Source of the DNA: Ignavibacteriales bacterium
GTDB taxonomy: Bacteria > Bacteroidota > Ignavibacteria > UBA10030
Assembly (NCBI GenBank): GCA_026390595.1
Contig: JAPLFQ010000033.1
Location: forward strand, 90,574 to 154,573
Direction: 5' to 3'
Length of the DNA stretch: 64,000 nucleotides
Shown here: one piece after another, positions 1-8,625 of the stretch
How the letters are laid out: every line of letters starts with the position of its first letter
Numbering within the stretch: the first letter of the stretch is position 1
Program-made: the position numbers and the translations under genes
The notes under the pieces: generated by a model
Seen by the model: only the letters and a program-made list of their open reading frames with translations
Told to the model about the DNA's origin: nothing
The model's database searches: none

Positions 1-1597
1 TGAATTTGGCTACACGGTTGGCTTTGAGTCTGAATTCACGTCCGATGTCCTTTCCGATACCGACGATGATGTCGAAGACCTGAAACCCCGTGCTCCGGTC
101 GTCACGATCATGGGGCACGTCGATCACGGGAAAACGTCCCTGTTGGATTATATCAGAAGGGCAAACGTCGTTGCAGGCGAAGCTGGCGGAATCACGCAGC
201 ACATCGGCGCATATGAAGTAACACTTGATGGCGGGAAGCAAATTACGTTTCTTGACACACCCGGCCACGAAGCGTTTACAGCGATGCGTGCGCGTGGAGC
301 CCAGGTGACGGACATCGTCGTCCTCGTCGTTGCGGCAGATGACAATGTGATGCCTCAGACTGTTGAAGCTATCAGTCACGCTCAGGCGGCTGCTGTGCCA
401 ATCGTTATCGCGATCAACAAAACGGACAAGGGGGATGCCAACCCGGACCGGATTCGGCAGCAACTTTCGGAAAAGGGAGTCCTCGTCGAAGAATGGGGCG
501 GAAAACATCAGGCCGTCGAACTATCGGCGAAGACCGGCAAAAACGTCGATCAATTGCTTGAACGAATTCTCCTTGAAGCGGAAGTTCTTGAGCTCAAGGC
601 GAACCCGGACAGGCTCGCCCGTGGTGTTGTCGTGGAATCTGAACTCGACCGGGGGAAGGGTATCGTCGCAACTGTTCTCGTTCAGAAGGGATCTCTCCGC
701 ATCGGTGATTCGTTCATCTGTGGGATCTGGAGCGGCCGGGCCCGCGCAATGTTCGACGAACGGGGCAAACGTGTCGAAGTCGCTCATCCGTCGCAGCCCG
801 TCCAGCTCATTGGCTTTGACGGGATTCCGCAAGCGGGAGACGATCTTGTCGTTCTCGAGAACGATCGCGAGGCACGCGAAATCAGCAATAAGCGCCAGCA
901 GCTGAAGCGGGAACAGGACTTCCGCCAGCGGAGAATGATCACGTTGGATGACATCTCCAAGCAGATCAAGGAAGGTCAGGTCAAGGATCTCCCGATTATC
1001 GTCAAGGGCGACGTCGACGGCTCTGTTGAGGCCCTTTCTGATTCTCTCATGAAGCTCTCAACAGGCGAAGTGAAAGTGCAGGTTATTCACAAGGGAGTTG
1101 GCGGCATCTCTGAATCCGATGTCCTTCTTGCGGCAGCCTCGCGGGCGGTTATCATCGGTTTCCATGTTCGACCAAACCTGAATGCCCGTCGTCTGGCTGA
1201 GTCCGAAGAAGTAGACATTCGTCTTTACAGTATTATTTATGACGCTATCAATGAGGTCAAGAGCGCACTCGAAGGTATGCTTGCACCGTCACTGTCCGAG
1301 CAGGTGCTTGCGACGGTTGAGGTTCGGGATGTGTTCAAGATCTCGAAAATCGGCACCATCGCAGGATGCTACGTGCAGGATGGCAAAATCGTTCGTAATA
1401 ACAAAGTTCGCCTGGTTCGGGACGGTCTTGTGGTTTTCGACGGCGGTATTTCCTCGCTGAAGCGTTTCAAGGAAGACGTGAGGGAAGTCGAGCAGGGGTT
1501 CGAGTGCGGCATCGCTTTGGAAGGGTTCAATGACATCAAGGCGGGCGACACGGTCGAAGCGTACACGATCGTAGAAACAAAGCGGAAGTTGGCGTAA
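1..1597 (+). CDS. infB: Translation initiation factor IF-2, 5' end outside window
   Basis: GTPase that brings initiator tRNA to the 30S ribosomal subunit. The frame is open from base 2; 36 codons precede the first in-window ATG at 110, which is not the start but the methionine of the G1 motif (GHVDHGKT). The switch motif DTPGHE and the NKTD guanine-recognition motif follow, then domains II-IV, ending KRKLA. The N-terminal extension and start codon lie upstream of base 1. It stops at 1597, 14 bases before rbfA, and heads an rbfA-truB-ribF-rpsO-pnp gene order that is common in bacteria. Identification is secure; only the 5' end is missing. Confidence 0.97.
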   Translation, partial: EFGYTVGFESEFTSDVLSDTDDDVEDLKPRAPVVTIMGHVDHGKTSLLDYIRRANVVAGEAGGITQHIGAYEVTLDGGKQITFLDTPGHEAFTAMRARGAQVTDIVVLVVAADDNVMPQTVEAISHAQAAAVPIVIAINKTDKGDANPDRIRQQLSEKGVLVEEWGGKHQAVELSAKTGKNVDQLLERILLEAEVLELKANPDRLARGVVVESELDRGKGIVATVLVQKGSLRIGDSFICGIWSGRARAMFDERGKRVEVAHPSQPVQLIGFDGIPQAGDDLVVLENDREAREISNKRQQLKREQDFRQRRMITLDDISKQIKEGQVKDLPIIVKGDVDGSVEALSDSLMKLSTGEVKVQVIHKGVGGISESDVLLAAASRAVIIGFHVRPNLNARRLAESEEVDIRLYSIIYDAINEVKSALEGMLAPSLSEQVLATVEVRDVFKISKIGTIAGCYVQDGKIVRNNKVRLVRDGLVVFDGGISSLKRFKEDVREVEQGFECGIALEGFNDIKAGDTVEAYTIVETKRKLA

Positions 1598-1611
1598 CAA
1601 GGAGTGATGGC

Positions 1612-1974
1612 ATGTCGGTGCGAACTGAAAAGGTTGCTTCGCTCATCAAAGAAGTCATGAGCGAGATTATACAACAGAATTTTCGGATGGAGGAGTTCGG
1701 ACTCGTCACGGTGACGGAAGTCCGGATGAGCCAGGATCTGAAAATTGCGAAGGTGTTTGTGAGCGTATTCGGGGATGCCGAAAAGAAGAAGAACCTTCTC
1801 GCGCATCTCGCAGTGGAAAAGGGATCGATTCGTTCGGAACTTGGCCATAGTCTCAATCTCAAGTTTACGCCGACGCTCTCGTTTTATCTCGATGAATCAC
1901 TCGACTACGCGATGCGAATCGAAGATTTGCTCAACAAGATCCACAAGGATTCGCCCGGCACGAAGGAGGAATGA
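1612..1974 (+). CDS. rbfA: 30S ribosome-binding factor A
   Basis: Small KH-like ribosome assembly factor that acts on the 16S rRNA 5' helix during 30S maturation. The 120-residue length is normal for the family. The N-terminus (VRTEKVASLIKEVMSEI) and the motif VTVTEVRMSQDLKIAKVFVSVFG are typical, as is the C-terminal LDYAMRIEDLLNKI. The start ATG follows the AAGGAGTG just after the infB stop. It is followed 4 bases later by truB. Position between infB and truB supports the call. Confidence 0.95.
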   Translation: MSVRTEKVASLIKEVMSEIIQQNFRMEEFGLVTVTEVRMSQDLKIAKVFVSVFGDAEKKKNLLAHLAVEKGSIRSELGHSLNLKFTPTLSFYLDESLDYAMRIEDLLNKIHKDSPGTKEE

Positions 1975-1978
1975 AGGC

Positions 1979-2713
1979 ATGGCGGTCGCCTCTCATCACG
2001 CTCCGGAGGTCCAGGATGACGGAGAAATCCTTCTCTTGGACAAGCCGCTGGACTGGACTTCGTTTGACGTTGTACACAGGGTACGGCAGTGGCTGGGGAT
2101 TAAGAAGGTTGGACACGCGGGGACTCTGGATCCGAGGGCGACGGGGCTCTTGATCGTGTGTACGGGGCGGCAGACAAAGCAAATTGATTCGTTTGCGATC
2201 CTCGACAAAGAGTATACCGGGACATTCGAGCTTGGCATACGGACGCCAAGTTTTGATATGGAGACTGAAGTGACCGAGGGGGGTGAGTTTGCCGGGATAT
2301 CACTCGAAGGCCTCAAGACCGCCATCGAAGGATTCACAGGCCGGCAACTGCAGACCCCGCCAATGTATTCGGCGGTAAAGTACCATGGGAAACCACTTTA
2401 TAAGTACGCACGAAAAGGAAAGACAATCGAGCGGCAGGCGAAAGAAATCGATGTGAAGGAGTTCTCGGTGTTGTCCTTCGTTCCCCCGGTTGTCGCGTTT
2501 CGGGTTGCATGCTCCAAAGGGACTTACATCCGGTCACTTGTCAGTGACCTTGGAGAAAGACTCGGTTGCGGTGCCGCTTTGACCTCTCTCAGGCGAACCC
2601 GCATCGGGAAGTACTCAGTTGAAGACGCGATGACGATTGAACAGCTGGACAAGGTTCATGCGGAGAGAGTGAGCATGCAGAGTGTGAGTGATGGACATCG
2701 TATTCCAGCCTGA
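1979..2713 (+). CDS. truB: tRNA pseudouridine-55 synthase
   Basis: Isomerises U55 in the T-loop of tRNAs. The catalytic motif GHAGTLDPRATGLL (aspartate nucleophile) lies near residue 48; KEYTGTFELG and the later YIRSLVSDLGERLG motif are also family marks. The open frame extends upstream to 1775 through rbfA, but the ATG at 1979 is preceded by AAGGAGG at 1963-1969 and starts a protein of normal length (244 residues). The 3' end overlaps the ribF start by about 23 bases, which suggests coupled translation. Confidence 0.95.
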   Translation: MAVASHHAPEVQDDGEILLLDKPLDWTSFDVVHRVRQWLGIKKVGHAGTLDPRATGLLIVCTGRQTKQIDSFAILDKEYTGTFELGIRTPSFDMETEVTEGGEFAGISLEGLKTAIEGFTGRQLQTPPMYSAVKYHGKPLYKYARKGKTIERQAKEIDVKEFSVLSFVPPVVAFRVACSKGTYIRSLVSDLGERLGCGAALTSLRRTRIGKYSVEDAMTIEQLDKVHAERVSMQSVSDGHRIPA

Positions 2714-3523
2714 CGAAGTTGAATATCTCAAGAACTCCGTTGTAAGTGTTGGCACCTTTGACGGAGTCCACCTGGCTCACCAGCAGCTTCTTCGTGAAGT
2801 TGTGGAGCGCGCAAAGGCTCGAAAAGGGAGGAGCGTGGTCCTGACGTTTGACCCGCACCCGAAAGAAGTCCTGACAGGGAAGCCAATGCAGCTGCTGACA
2901 ACCATCGAGGAGCGGCAGCAGATCTGCGAAGGCCTGGGAATCGATATTTTCTACAGAATCGGCTTCACATTCGAGTTCTCCCGCCAGACTTCGCGAGATT
3001 TCTACTTGCGCTATGTCGTACAGGGTTCTGGAGTGAGTGAAGTGGTGGAAGGATACGACCACCATTTTGGCCGGGATAGAGAAGGCAGCGTTGAGGAATT
3101 GCTTAAGCTTGGCCGTGAATTTGAGTTTTCCGTGGCCGCTCTCAAACCTGTCTATGTCGACGAAGAGATAGTTAGCAGCAGTCAGATTCGACAGAACCTG
3201 CTGAACGGGAAAGTTGACCGCGCACAAAGGCTTCTGGGCCGTCCTTACACCGTGAGCGGAGTGGTGGTACGGGGAGACGCGAGGGGGCGGGAGCTTGGTT
3301 ATCCGACGGCGAACCTACAGCTTACGCACCACAAACTCGTTCCCCAGGACGGGATCTACTTGAGGGTGACCTCTACGGAAAGACGCTCGCCGTACAGTTC
3401 CTTAGGAGGCTCAGGGAGGAACGCAAGTTCGACGGTGCACACCAGTTGATCGATCAGATGCGCCGCGACGAGGCGCAGAGCAGATTGCTAGTGCTGGAGT
3501 ATAAGTCGAAGGTTGTGAGGTAA
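2691..3523 (+). pseudogene. ribF: Bifunctional FAD synthetase/riboflavin kinase, internally deleted and frameshifted
   Basis: The N-terminal FMN adenylyltransferase domain is intact (SVGTFDGVHLAHQQLL, then TFDPHPKEVL, SSQIRQNLLNGKV). The riboflavin kinase domain begins normally (VRGDARGRELGYPTANL, then DGIYL) but at about 3357-3365 jumps to EGDLYGKTLAVQFLRRLREE in another frame, which runs on to a stop at 3521-3523. The strand normally in between, with the conserved NIGxRPTF-type segment of roughly 35-40 residues, is missing. As read, the first frame ends in an unrelated tail at 3449. Either a real deletion has removed kinase activity or the assembly is wrong here. A GTG at 2688 is an alternative start. 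Confidence 0.85.
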
Positions 3524-3582
3524 AGTCTTACAGCGTTTAAAGTAACAATGCATTACTCATTAGCTCACTTTAAGGAGTCGCA

Positions 3583-3852
3583 ATGTCAATCACCAAGGAA
3601 CAAAAGGCGGAGCTCATCAAGAAGTTTGGAAAGAGCCCCACAGATACCGGAAACCCCGAGGTCCAGATTGCAATACTGACCTCTCATATTAACATGTTGT
3701 CACCTCACCTCGAGAGCCACAAAAAGGACCATCATGGCCGTGCCGGGCTGTTGAAGCTGGTGGGCAAGCGCAGAAGGCTTCTCGAATATCTCACAAAAAA
3801 AGACATTAATCGATATCGCAAGATCATCCAAGAGCTTGAAATCCGCAAATAG
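3583..3852 (+). CDS. rpsO: 30S ribosomal protein S15
   Basis: Primary 16S rRNA-binding protein of the 30S platform. The 89-residue protein matches the family throughout: [56 protein letters not shown] written here in parts, with the conserved DTGSPE-like turn (here DTGNPE) near residue 20. AAGGAG lies 8 bases before the ATG. The stop codon is the loop of a perfect hairpin (see 3841-3861), which links it to the downstream pnp gene. Confidence 0.96.
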   Translation: MSITKEQKAELIKKFGKSPTDTGNPEVQIAILTSHINMLSPHLESHKKDHHGRAGLLKLVGKRRRLLEYLTKKDINRYRKIIQELEIRK

Positions 3853-3861
3853 TTTGCGGAT
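3841..3861 (+). promoter_or_regulatory. Hairpin enclosing the rpsO stop codon
   Basis: ATCCGCAAA and TTTGCGGAT form a perfect 9-bp stem with the rpsO stop codon TAG as the loop. No U-tract follows, so it is not a standard terminator. In other bacteria the rpsO-pnp junction carries RNase-cleaved hairpins that control pnp; the same role here is inference. Confidence 0.55.
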
Positions 3862-3878
3862 AGTCGAGTTCTCATCCC

Positions 3879-3896
3879 GAGCTGCATATGCAGCTC
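3879..3896. promoter_or_regulatory. 18-bp perfect palindrome in the rpsO-pnp spacer
   Basis: GAGCTGCATATGCAGCTC is fully self-complementary and lies 26 bases before the pnp start. It may be a second RNA processing hairpin or a protein site. No run of T follows it. Confidence 0.45.
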
Positions 3897-3921
3897 TCAT
3901 TGAAAGAAAGAAGCATGTACT

Positions 3922-6093
3922 ATGGTCGTGACTAAAGAAGTTGAAGTTGGCGGCAAGACGTTCTCATTCGAGACCGGCCGCTTCGCAAAGCAAGCCGACG
4001 GCGCCGTCATGGTCCGTTACGCCGACACAATGGTGTTGGCGACGGTTGTAAGTGCCAAGGAAATGAAAGAAGGGCAGGATTACTTCCCGCTCCAGGTGGA
4101 ATACCGCGAAAGGACATCCGCTGTGGGCAAGATCCCGGGAGGATTCTTTAAGCGCGAAGGACGCCCGACAGAAAAGGAAATCCTCTCTTCAAGGCTTATC
4201 GATCGGCCAATCCGGCCAATGTTCCCGGAGGGGTACTTCAACGAAACACAGATCCTCGTCACAGTCTATTCATCTGACTCCCAGCACGACGGCGATGTGC
4301 TCGGAGCCTGCGCTGCATCTGCGGCGCTGATGGTCTCAGATGCCCCGTTTGATGGGCCAATCGCGGAAGTCCGCATCGGACGGATCGACGGCAAGTTCGT
4401 GATCAATCCGACTCACGATGAGCTTGAGCACAGCGATCTTGATGCAACTGTCGCCGGAACTCTCTCCTCCATCGTGATGGTCGAGGGGGAATCGAAAGAG
4501 ATCTCCGAATCGGAAATGGTCGATGCTTTGCGCGTCGCTCATGAATCCATCAAGATCCTCTGTCAGGCTCAAGTTGATTTTGCGAAAGAGATCGCTAAAG
4601 CCAAGCGCGCTGTAGTCATAACGCAACATCCTGAAGCATTGCTTGCGGATGTAAAGCAGCTTGGTGGAGCAAGAATCAAGGAGCTTAGCCGGACAGTCCT
4701 CGCCAAGGAAGCCCGCTCGGAAGCCACGGGCAAGGTCTACGAGGAGGTCAACAAGGCCCTCGCAGAGAAGTATCCCGATCAGGAGGAAACCATCAACACG
4801 ATCCTGCACGATCTCGAGTATCATTCAATGCGATCGACGATTCTGGACGAGGGGAAACGGCTCGATGGCCGCGGACTTACAGATATTCGCAAGATCACCT
4901 GCGAAATTGGTGTTCTGCCGAGAACGCACGGATCGGCCCTTTTCACAAGGGGCGAGACGCAGAGTCTGACGACTGCTACCCTCGGAACGAAACTCGATGA
5001 GCAGAAACTTGAAGGTTTAAAGGCTGAAACGACCAAGAGGTTCATGCTGCACTATAACTTCCCGCCGTTCAGCGTCGGCGAAGTTGGTCGGTTCACAGGC
5101 CCGGGGCGCAGAGAAATCGGACACGGTAATCTGGCTGAACGCTCACTTAAGAACCTGCTTCCTGAGGAAGCCGAATTCCCGTACACTCTCCGCGTCGTAT
5201 CCGATATCCTCGAATCCAACGGCTCGTCTTCCATGGCGACCGTCTGTGCCGGCACTCTGGCGTTGTTTGATGCAGGCGTTCCGCTCAAGCGCCCTATCGC
5301 CGGTATCGCGATGGGACTTGTAAAGGAAGGGGACAAGATAGCGATCCTCAGCGATATTCTTGGCAACGAGGATCACCTGGGAGATATGGATTTTAAAGTT
5401 GCTGGAACTAAGGAAGGCATCACCGCATTCCAGATGGACATCAAGATTCAGGGCATTACCCTCGAGGTGATGGAGAAAGCTCTTGCACAGGCCAAGGCTG
5501 GTCGTTTCCACATACTTGATGTGATGAGTCAGTCGCTCGCGGGCCCGCGGCCCGAGCTTTCACAGTACGCGCCGCGTTTGCAGACCATCAAGATCCCCAT
5601 TGATATGATCGGTGCACTCATTGGTCCCGGCGGTAAGAACATCCGTCAGTTGGTTAAGGACAGCGGTGCTGTGATTAATGTCGAGGATGATGGTACAGTC
5701 ACCGTTGCGGCTGTCCAGAAAGAATCGGCCGACAAGGCCATGGACTACATTCGCAAGATGTCGGAAATGCCTGAGGTTGGCAAGGTGTATCAGGCGGTTG
5801 TGAAGAAGGTCATGGAATTCGGCGCCTTTGTAGAGATTCTTCCTGGCAAGGAAGGGTTGGTCCACATCTCGCAGCTCGACACGAACCGGGTTGAAAAGGT
5901 CGAAGACCTTTTCAAAGTGGGCGATTCGCTCGAAGTCAAGTTGATGCTGATTGACTCCGAGGGTCGACTCAACCTCAGTCGCAAGGCTACTCTTCCCGGC
6001 GGCGAAAACGCTGAAGAGGAGATGAAAAAGGCACGTGAACGTCGCTCGAGCGGACCGCGAGACAGCCATCGGTCGGATCGCAACCGGCGCTAA
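3922..6093 (+). CDS. pnp: Polyribonucleotide nucleotidyltransferase (PNPase)
   Basis: Phosphorolytic 3'-to-5' exoribonuclease of the mRNA decay machinery. Two RNase PH-like domains are visible: the first with VEYRERTSAVGKIPGGF and RPIRPMFP, the second with GVLPRTHGSALFTRGETQ and GDMDFKVAGTKEGITAFQMD. A KH domain follows (DMIGALIGPGGKNIRQL), then an S1 domain (GKVYQAVVKKVMEFGAFVEI) and a short basic tail. The 723-residue length is normal. The leader from rpsO carries two hairpins, as expected for an autoregulated pnp. The Shine-Dalgarno site is weak (GAAAGAAAGAAG). Confidence 0.96.
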   Translation: MVVTKEVEVGGKTFSFETGRFAKQADGAVMVRYADTMVLATVVSAKEMKEGQDYFPLQVEYRERTSAVGKIPGGFFKREGRPTEKEILSSRLIDRPIRPMFPEGYFNETQILVTVYSSDSQHDGDVLGACAASAALMVSDAPFDGPIAEVRIGRIDGKFVINPTHDELEHSDLDATVAGTLSSIVMVEGESKEISESEMVDALRVAHESIKILCQAQVDFAKEIAKAKRAVVITQHPEALLADVKQLGGARIKELSRTVLAKEARSEATGKVYEEVNKALAEKYPDQEETINTILHDLEYHSMRSTILDEGKRLDGRGLTDIRKITCEIGVLPRTHGSALFTRGETQSLTTATLGTKLDEQKLEGLKAETTKRFMLHYNFPPFSVGEVGRFTGPGRREIGHGNLAERSLKNLLPEEAEFPYTLRVVSDILESNGSSSMATVCAGTLALFDAGVPLKRPIAGIAMGLVKEGDKIAILSDILGNEDHLGDMDFKVAGTKEGITAFQMDIKIQGITLEVMEKALAQAKAGRFHILDVMSQSLAGPRPELSQYAPRLQTIKIPIDMIGALIGPGGKNIRQLVKDSGAVINVEDDGTVTVAAVQKESADKAMDYIRKMSEMPEVGKVYQAVVKKVMEFGAFVEILPGKEGLVHISQLDTNRVEKVEDLFKVGDSLEVKLMLIDSEGRLNLSRKATLPGGENAEEEMKKARERRSSGPRDSHRSDRNRR

Positions 6094-6117
6094 GCAACCA
6101 GTACGTGACGAGTCAAC

Positions 6118-6176
6118 AATCCTCACACCGACGAACCGCCTCAGCAGGCTGATCAACGTGTGAGGATTTCTTTTTT
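6118..6176 (+). terminator. Rho-independent type terminator after pnp
   Basis: AATCCTCACAC at 6118-6128 pairs perfectly with GTGTGAGGATT at 6158-6168, followed by TCTTTTTT. It would end the infB-pnp transcript. It stands only 8 bases before the aroA start codon, so it also occupies the place of an aroA leader. Confidence 0.75.
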
Positions 6177-6184
6177 GGATTGCT

Positions 6185-7471
6185 ATGGATAGAGTGATTT
6201 CACAATCCAGAGGTCTCCGCGGGACAGTCTCCGTTCCGGGCGACAAGTCGATCTCCCATCGGGCTCTGATGATCGGAGCGTTGGCGGAGGGATCGTCAGA
6301 AATCAGCGGTTTCCTCGACGCAGCTGACCCGCGCAGCACGCTCCATTGTCTGGCTTCGCTCGGCGCCAACTTCCAGATGGAAGGTTCTCTCATCAAGGTG
6401 CATGGAACGGGGCTCTCTGGCCTCCGCCCCCCAAAGGAAATCCTCGACGCCGGCAACTCCGGTACAACCATCAGGCTCCTGACGGGTATCCTTGCCGGCC
6501 AGCCATTTCGGTCCGCTATCACCGGGGACGATTCTCTTCGGCAGCGCCCGATGAAACGCATCATTGAACCGCTCTCACGGATGGGCGCGAAGATACAGGG
6601 ATCTGAACTCCAGACGGCTCCGCTGATTATCGAGGGCGTCTCCCCGCTTCACGCGATGGAGTATGCGATGCCGATGTCAAGCGCACAGGTGAAATCGGCA
6701 GTCTTGTTGGCGGGCCTTTTCGCCGAGGGTACTACCCGCGTTGTAGAGAAAACCCAAACACGAGATCACACAGAACGAATGCTCGGACTCAAGACGGTGC
6801 CTTCCGCCGGGGCCTTCGTTGTTGAAGTGAACGGTGGCATGCAAGTCCCCGCGCAACGATTCCATGTTCCCGGTGATGTATCCTCGGCTGCATTCCTCAT
6901 TTCGGCAGCACTTCTTGTTCCGAATTCCGAACTTCGCATCCTTAATGTCGGCCTCAACCCAACGAGAACGCGCATCATCGATTTCTTCCGCTCTGTTGGG
7001 GGTTCGATCGAGACCGAACGCGAGTCGATCGTGGCGGGAGAACCAATTGGCGATCTTCTTGTCAGGACTTCTCCTCTTCAGGGAAGCGTTGAGCTGCAGG
7101 GGAGGCACGTTGCGGAGCTCATTGACGAAATCCCGATACTGTCCGTAACGCTTGCCCTTTCGGGATGCAGCCTCGTCGTCAGGGGAGCCGCGGATCTTCG
7201 GCACAAAGAATCCGACAGGATTCGCGCACTTGTTCTGAACCTCCGGAAGACCGGCCTTGAGGTCGAAGAGTATCCGGATGGGTTTGCATTTCAGCCCAAA
7301 AACACATTAATTGCGGCCGCATGCGACAGCTTTTCTGACCACCGTATCGCAATGGCGTTTGGTGTGGCCGGACTCGTGCTGAAGGGCAAGACAATGATCA
7401 AAGAGTCGGAGTGTGTTGACATCTCTTTTCCATCGTTCTGGCAGCTGCTCGGCAGCCTTGAGCGTCGATAG
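6185..7471 (+). CDS. aroA: 3-phosphoshikimate 1-carboxyvinyltransferase (EPSP synthase)
   Basis: Sixth step of the shikimate pathway, joining PEP to shikimate-3-phosphate. Motifs: PGDKSISHRALMIGALAEG near the N-terminus, the PEP-binding LDAGNSGTTIRLLTGIL, DDSLRQRPMKRI, SAQVKSAVLLAGLFAEG, and the C-terminal RHKESDRIRAL and DHRIAMAFGVAGL. Length 428 is normal. The start ATG follows directly on the terminator hairpin, and no good Shine-Dalgarno site is seen, so how it is transcribed is unclear. Confidence 0.96.
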   Translation: MDRVISQSRGLRGTVSVPGDKSISHRALMIGALAEGSSEISGFLDAADPRSTLHCLASLGANFQMEGSLIKVHGTGLSGLRPPKEILDAGNSGTTIRLLTGILAGQPFRSAITGDDSLRQRPMKRIIEPLSRMGAKIQGSELQTAPLIIEGVSPLHAMEYAMPMSSAQVKSAVLLAGLFAEGTTRVVEKTQTRDHTERMLGLKTVPSAGAFVVEVNGGMQVPAQRFHVPGDVSSAAFLISAALLVPNSELRILNVGLNPTRTRIIDFFRSVGGSIETERESIVAGEPIGDLLVRTSPLQGSVELQGRHVAELIDEIPILSVTLALSGCSLVVRGAADLRHKESDRIRALVLNLRKTGLEVEEYPDGFAFQPKNTLIAAACDSFSDHRIAMAFGVAGLVLKGKTMIKESECVDISFPSFWQLLGSLERR

Positions 7472-7489
7472 TATTGGGAGGATCTCAAA

Positions 7490-8602
7490 GTGGCAAGTGT
7501 ACGTCTGGAAAACATAAAGAAGGTCTATGAAGGAAATGTCGTCGCGGTGCACGAAATGGACCTTGAGGTCAAGGACAAGGAATTTGTTGTGCTTGTAGGA
7601 CCATCGGGATGCGGAAAATCGACAACGTTGCGTATGATCGCCGGACTTGAAGAGATTACCGCGGGCGATCTCTTTATCGACGGTCAACGCGTCAATGACG
7701 TCGCACCAAAAGATAGAGACATCGCAATGGTGTTCCAGAACTATGCGCTCTATCCCCATATGTCCGTCTACGAAAACATGGCTTTCGGGTTGAAACTTCG
7801 CAAGCTCCCGAAGCAGGAGATTGACGAACGTGTGCGTGAAGCCGCGGCAATCCTCGGTATCGGAGACTACCTCGACCGAAAACCAAAGGCCCTCTCCGGT
7901 GGACAGCGGCAGCGCGTCGCTGTCGGCAGAGCGATTGTCCGCAAACCCAAAGTGTTCCTCTTCGATGAACCGCTGAGCAACCTGGACGCGAAGCTGCGCG
8001 TGCAGATGCGCACCGAGATCTCAAAACTCCATGTGAAGCTGGGCGCAACGATGATCTACGTGACCCACGACCAGACCGAAGCGATGACAATGGGGGATAA
8101 GATCGTCTTGATGAAAGACGGATTTGTGCAGCAGATTGAGTCTCCTATGAAGATTTATGCGAATCCGGTGAACAAATTCGTTGCCGGGTTCATCGGGAGC
8201 CCTGCCATGAATTTCTTTGAGGGATCGATTGAGAAGGGAACATCTCTCACCTTCATCGAGAAGCCGGGGGGACTCAGAGTACCCATTCAGAAGAAGGACC
8301 AGGGACATCTGAAGGCATACATTGGGAAGGATTTGATACTCGGGCTCCGACCGGAACAAATATCCATCGCGGGTTCTGCCGCAGCAAGTGGATCACGGAC
8401 GAAGGCAAAGGTAACCGTTGAGGTGGTGGAGCCGATGGGGAATGAGACGTACGTGTATTTTTCAACTCGGAAAGACGGTCCGCAATTCGTCGCGCGTGTT
8501 ACGACTACGAAGGAACCTGCCGTGGGCAAACCTCTGGATCTCTTCTTCGATATGGGTCGTGCCCATTTCTTTGATCGGGAAACAGAGAAGACCATCCAAT
8601 AG
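7490..8602 (+). CDS. ugpC: ABC transporter ATP-binding protein, UgpC/MalK/MsmX type
   Basis: ATPase subunit of the carbohydrate-uptake type. Walker [11 protein letters not shown]-loop FQNYALYPHMSV, signature LSGGQRQRVAVGRAI, Walker B VFLFDEPLSNLD and switch THDQTEAMTM are all intact. The C-terminal third is the regulatory TOBE/OB-fold domain (NFFEGSIEKG, LGLRPEQI). It starts at a GTG preceded by GGGAGGA. No permease or binding protein is nearby, so it may energise several sugar importers, as MsmX does in Bacillus. The substrate cannot be told from sequence. Confidence 0.9.
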   Translation: MASVRLENIKKVYEGNVVAVHEMDLEVKDKEFVVLVGPSGCGKSTTLRMIAGLEEITAGDLFIDGQRVNDVAPKDRDIAMVFQNYALYPHMSVYENMAFGLKLRKLPKQEIDERVREAAAILGIGDYLDRKPKALSGGQRQRVAVGRAIVRKPKVFLFDEPLSNLDAKLRVQMRTEISKLHVKLGATMIYVTHDQTEAMTMGDKIVLMKDGFVQQIESPMKIYANPVNKFVAGFIGSPAMNFFEGSIEKGTSLTFIEKPGGLRVPIQKKDQGHLKAYIGKDLILGLRPEQISIAGSAAASGSRTKAKVTVEVVEPMGNETYVYFSTRKDGPQFVARVTTTKEPAVGKPLDLFFDMGRAHFFDRETEKTIQ

Positions 8603-8625
8603 GGACTTTCTACTCGGGACGGTCT

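Noticed and set aside
363-905. A 180-codon frame inside infB
   Set aside because: It overlaps the clear IF-2 reading frame throughout and has basic, serine/arginine-rich composition typical of an off-frame reading.
2589-3227. A 212-codon minus-strand frame opposite ribF
   Set aside because: It is antisense to the intact FMN adenylyltransferase domain and has no start signal or family motif.
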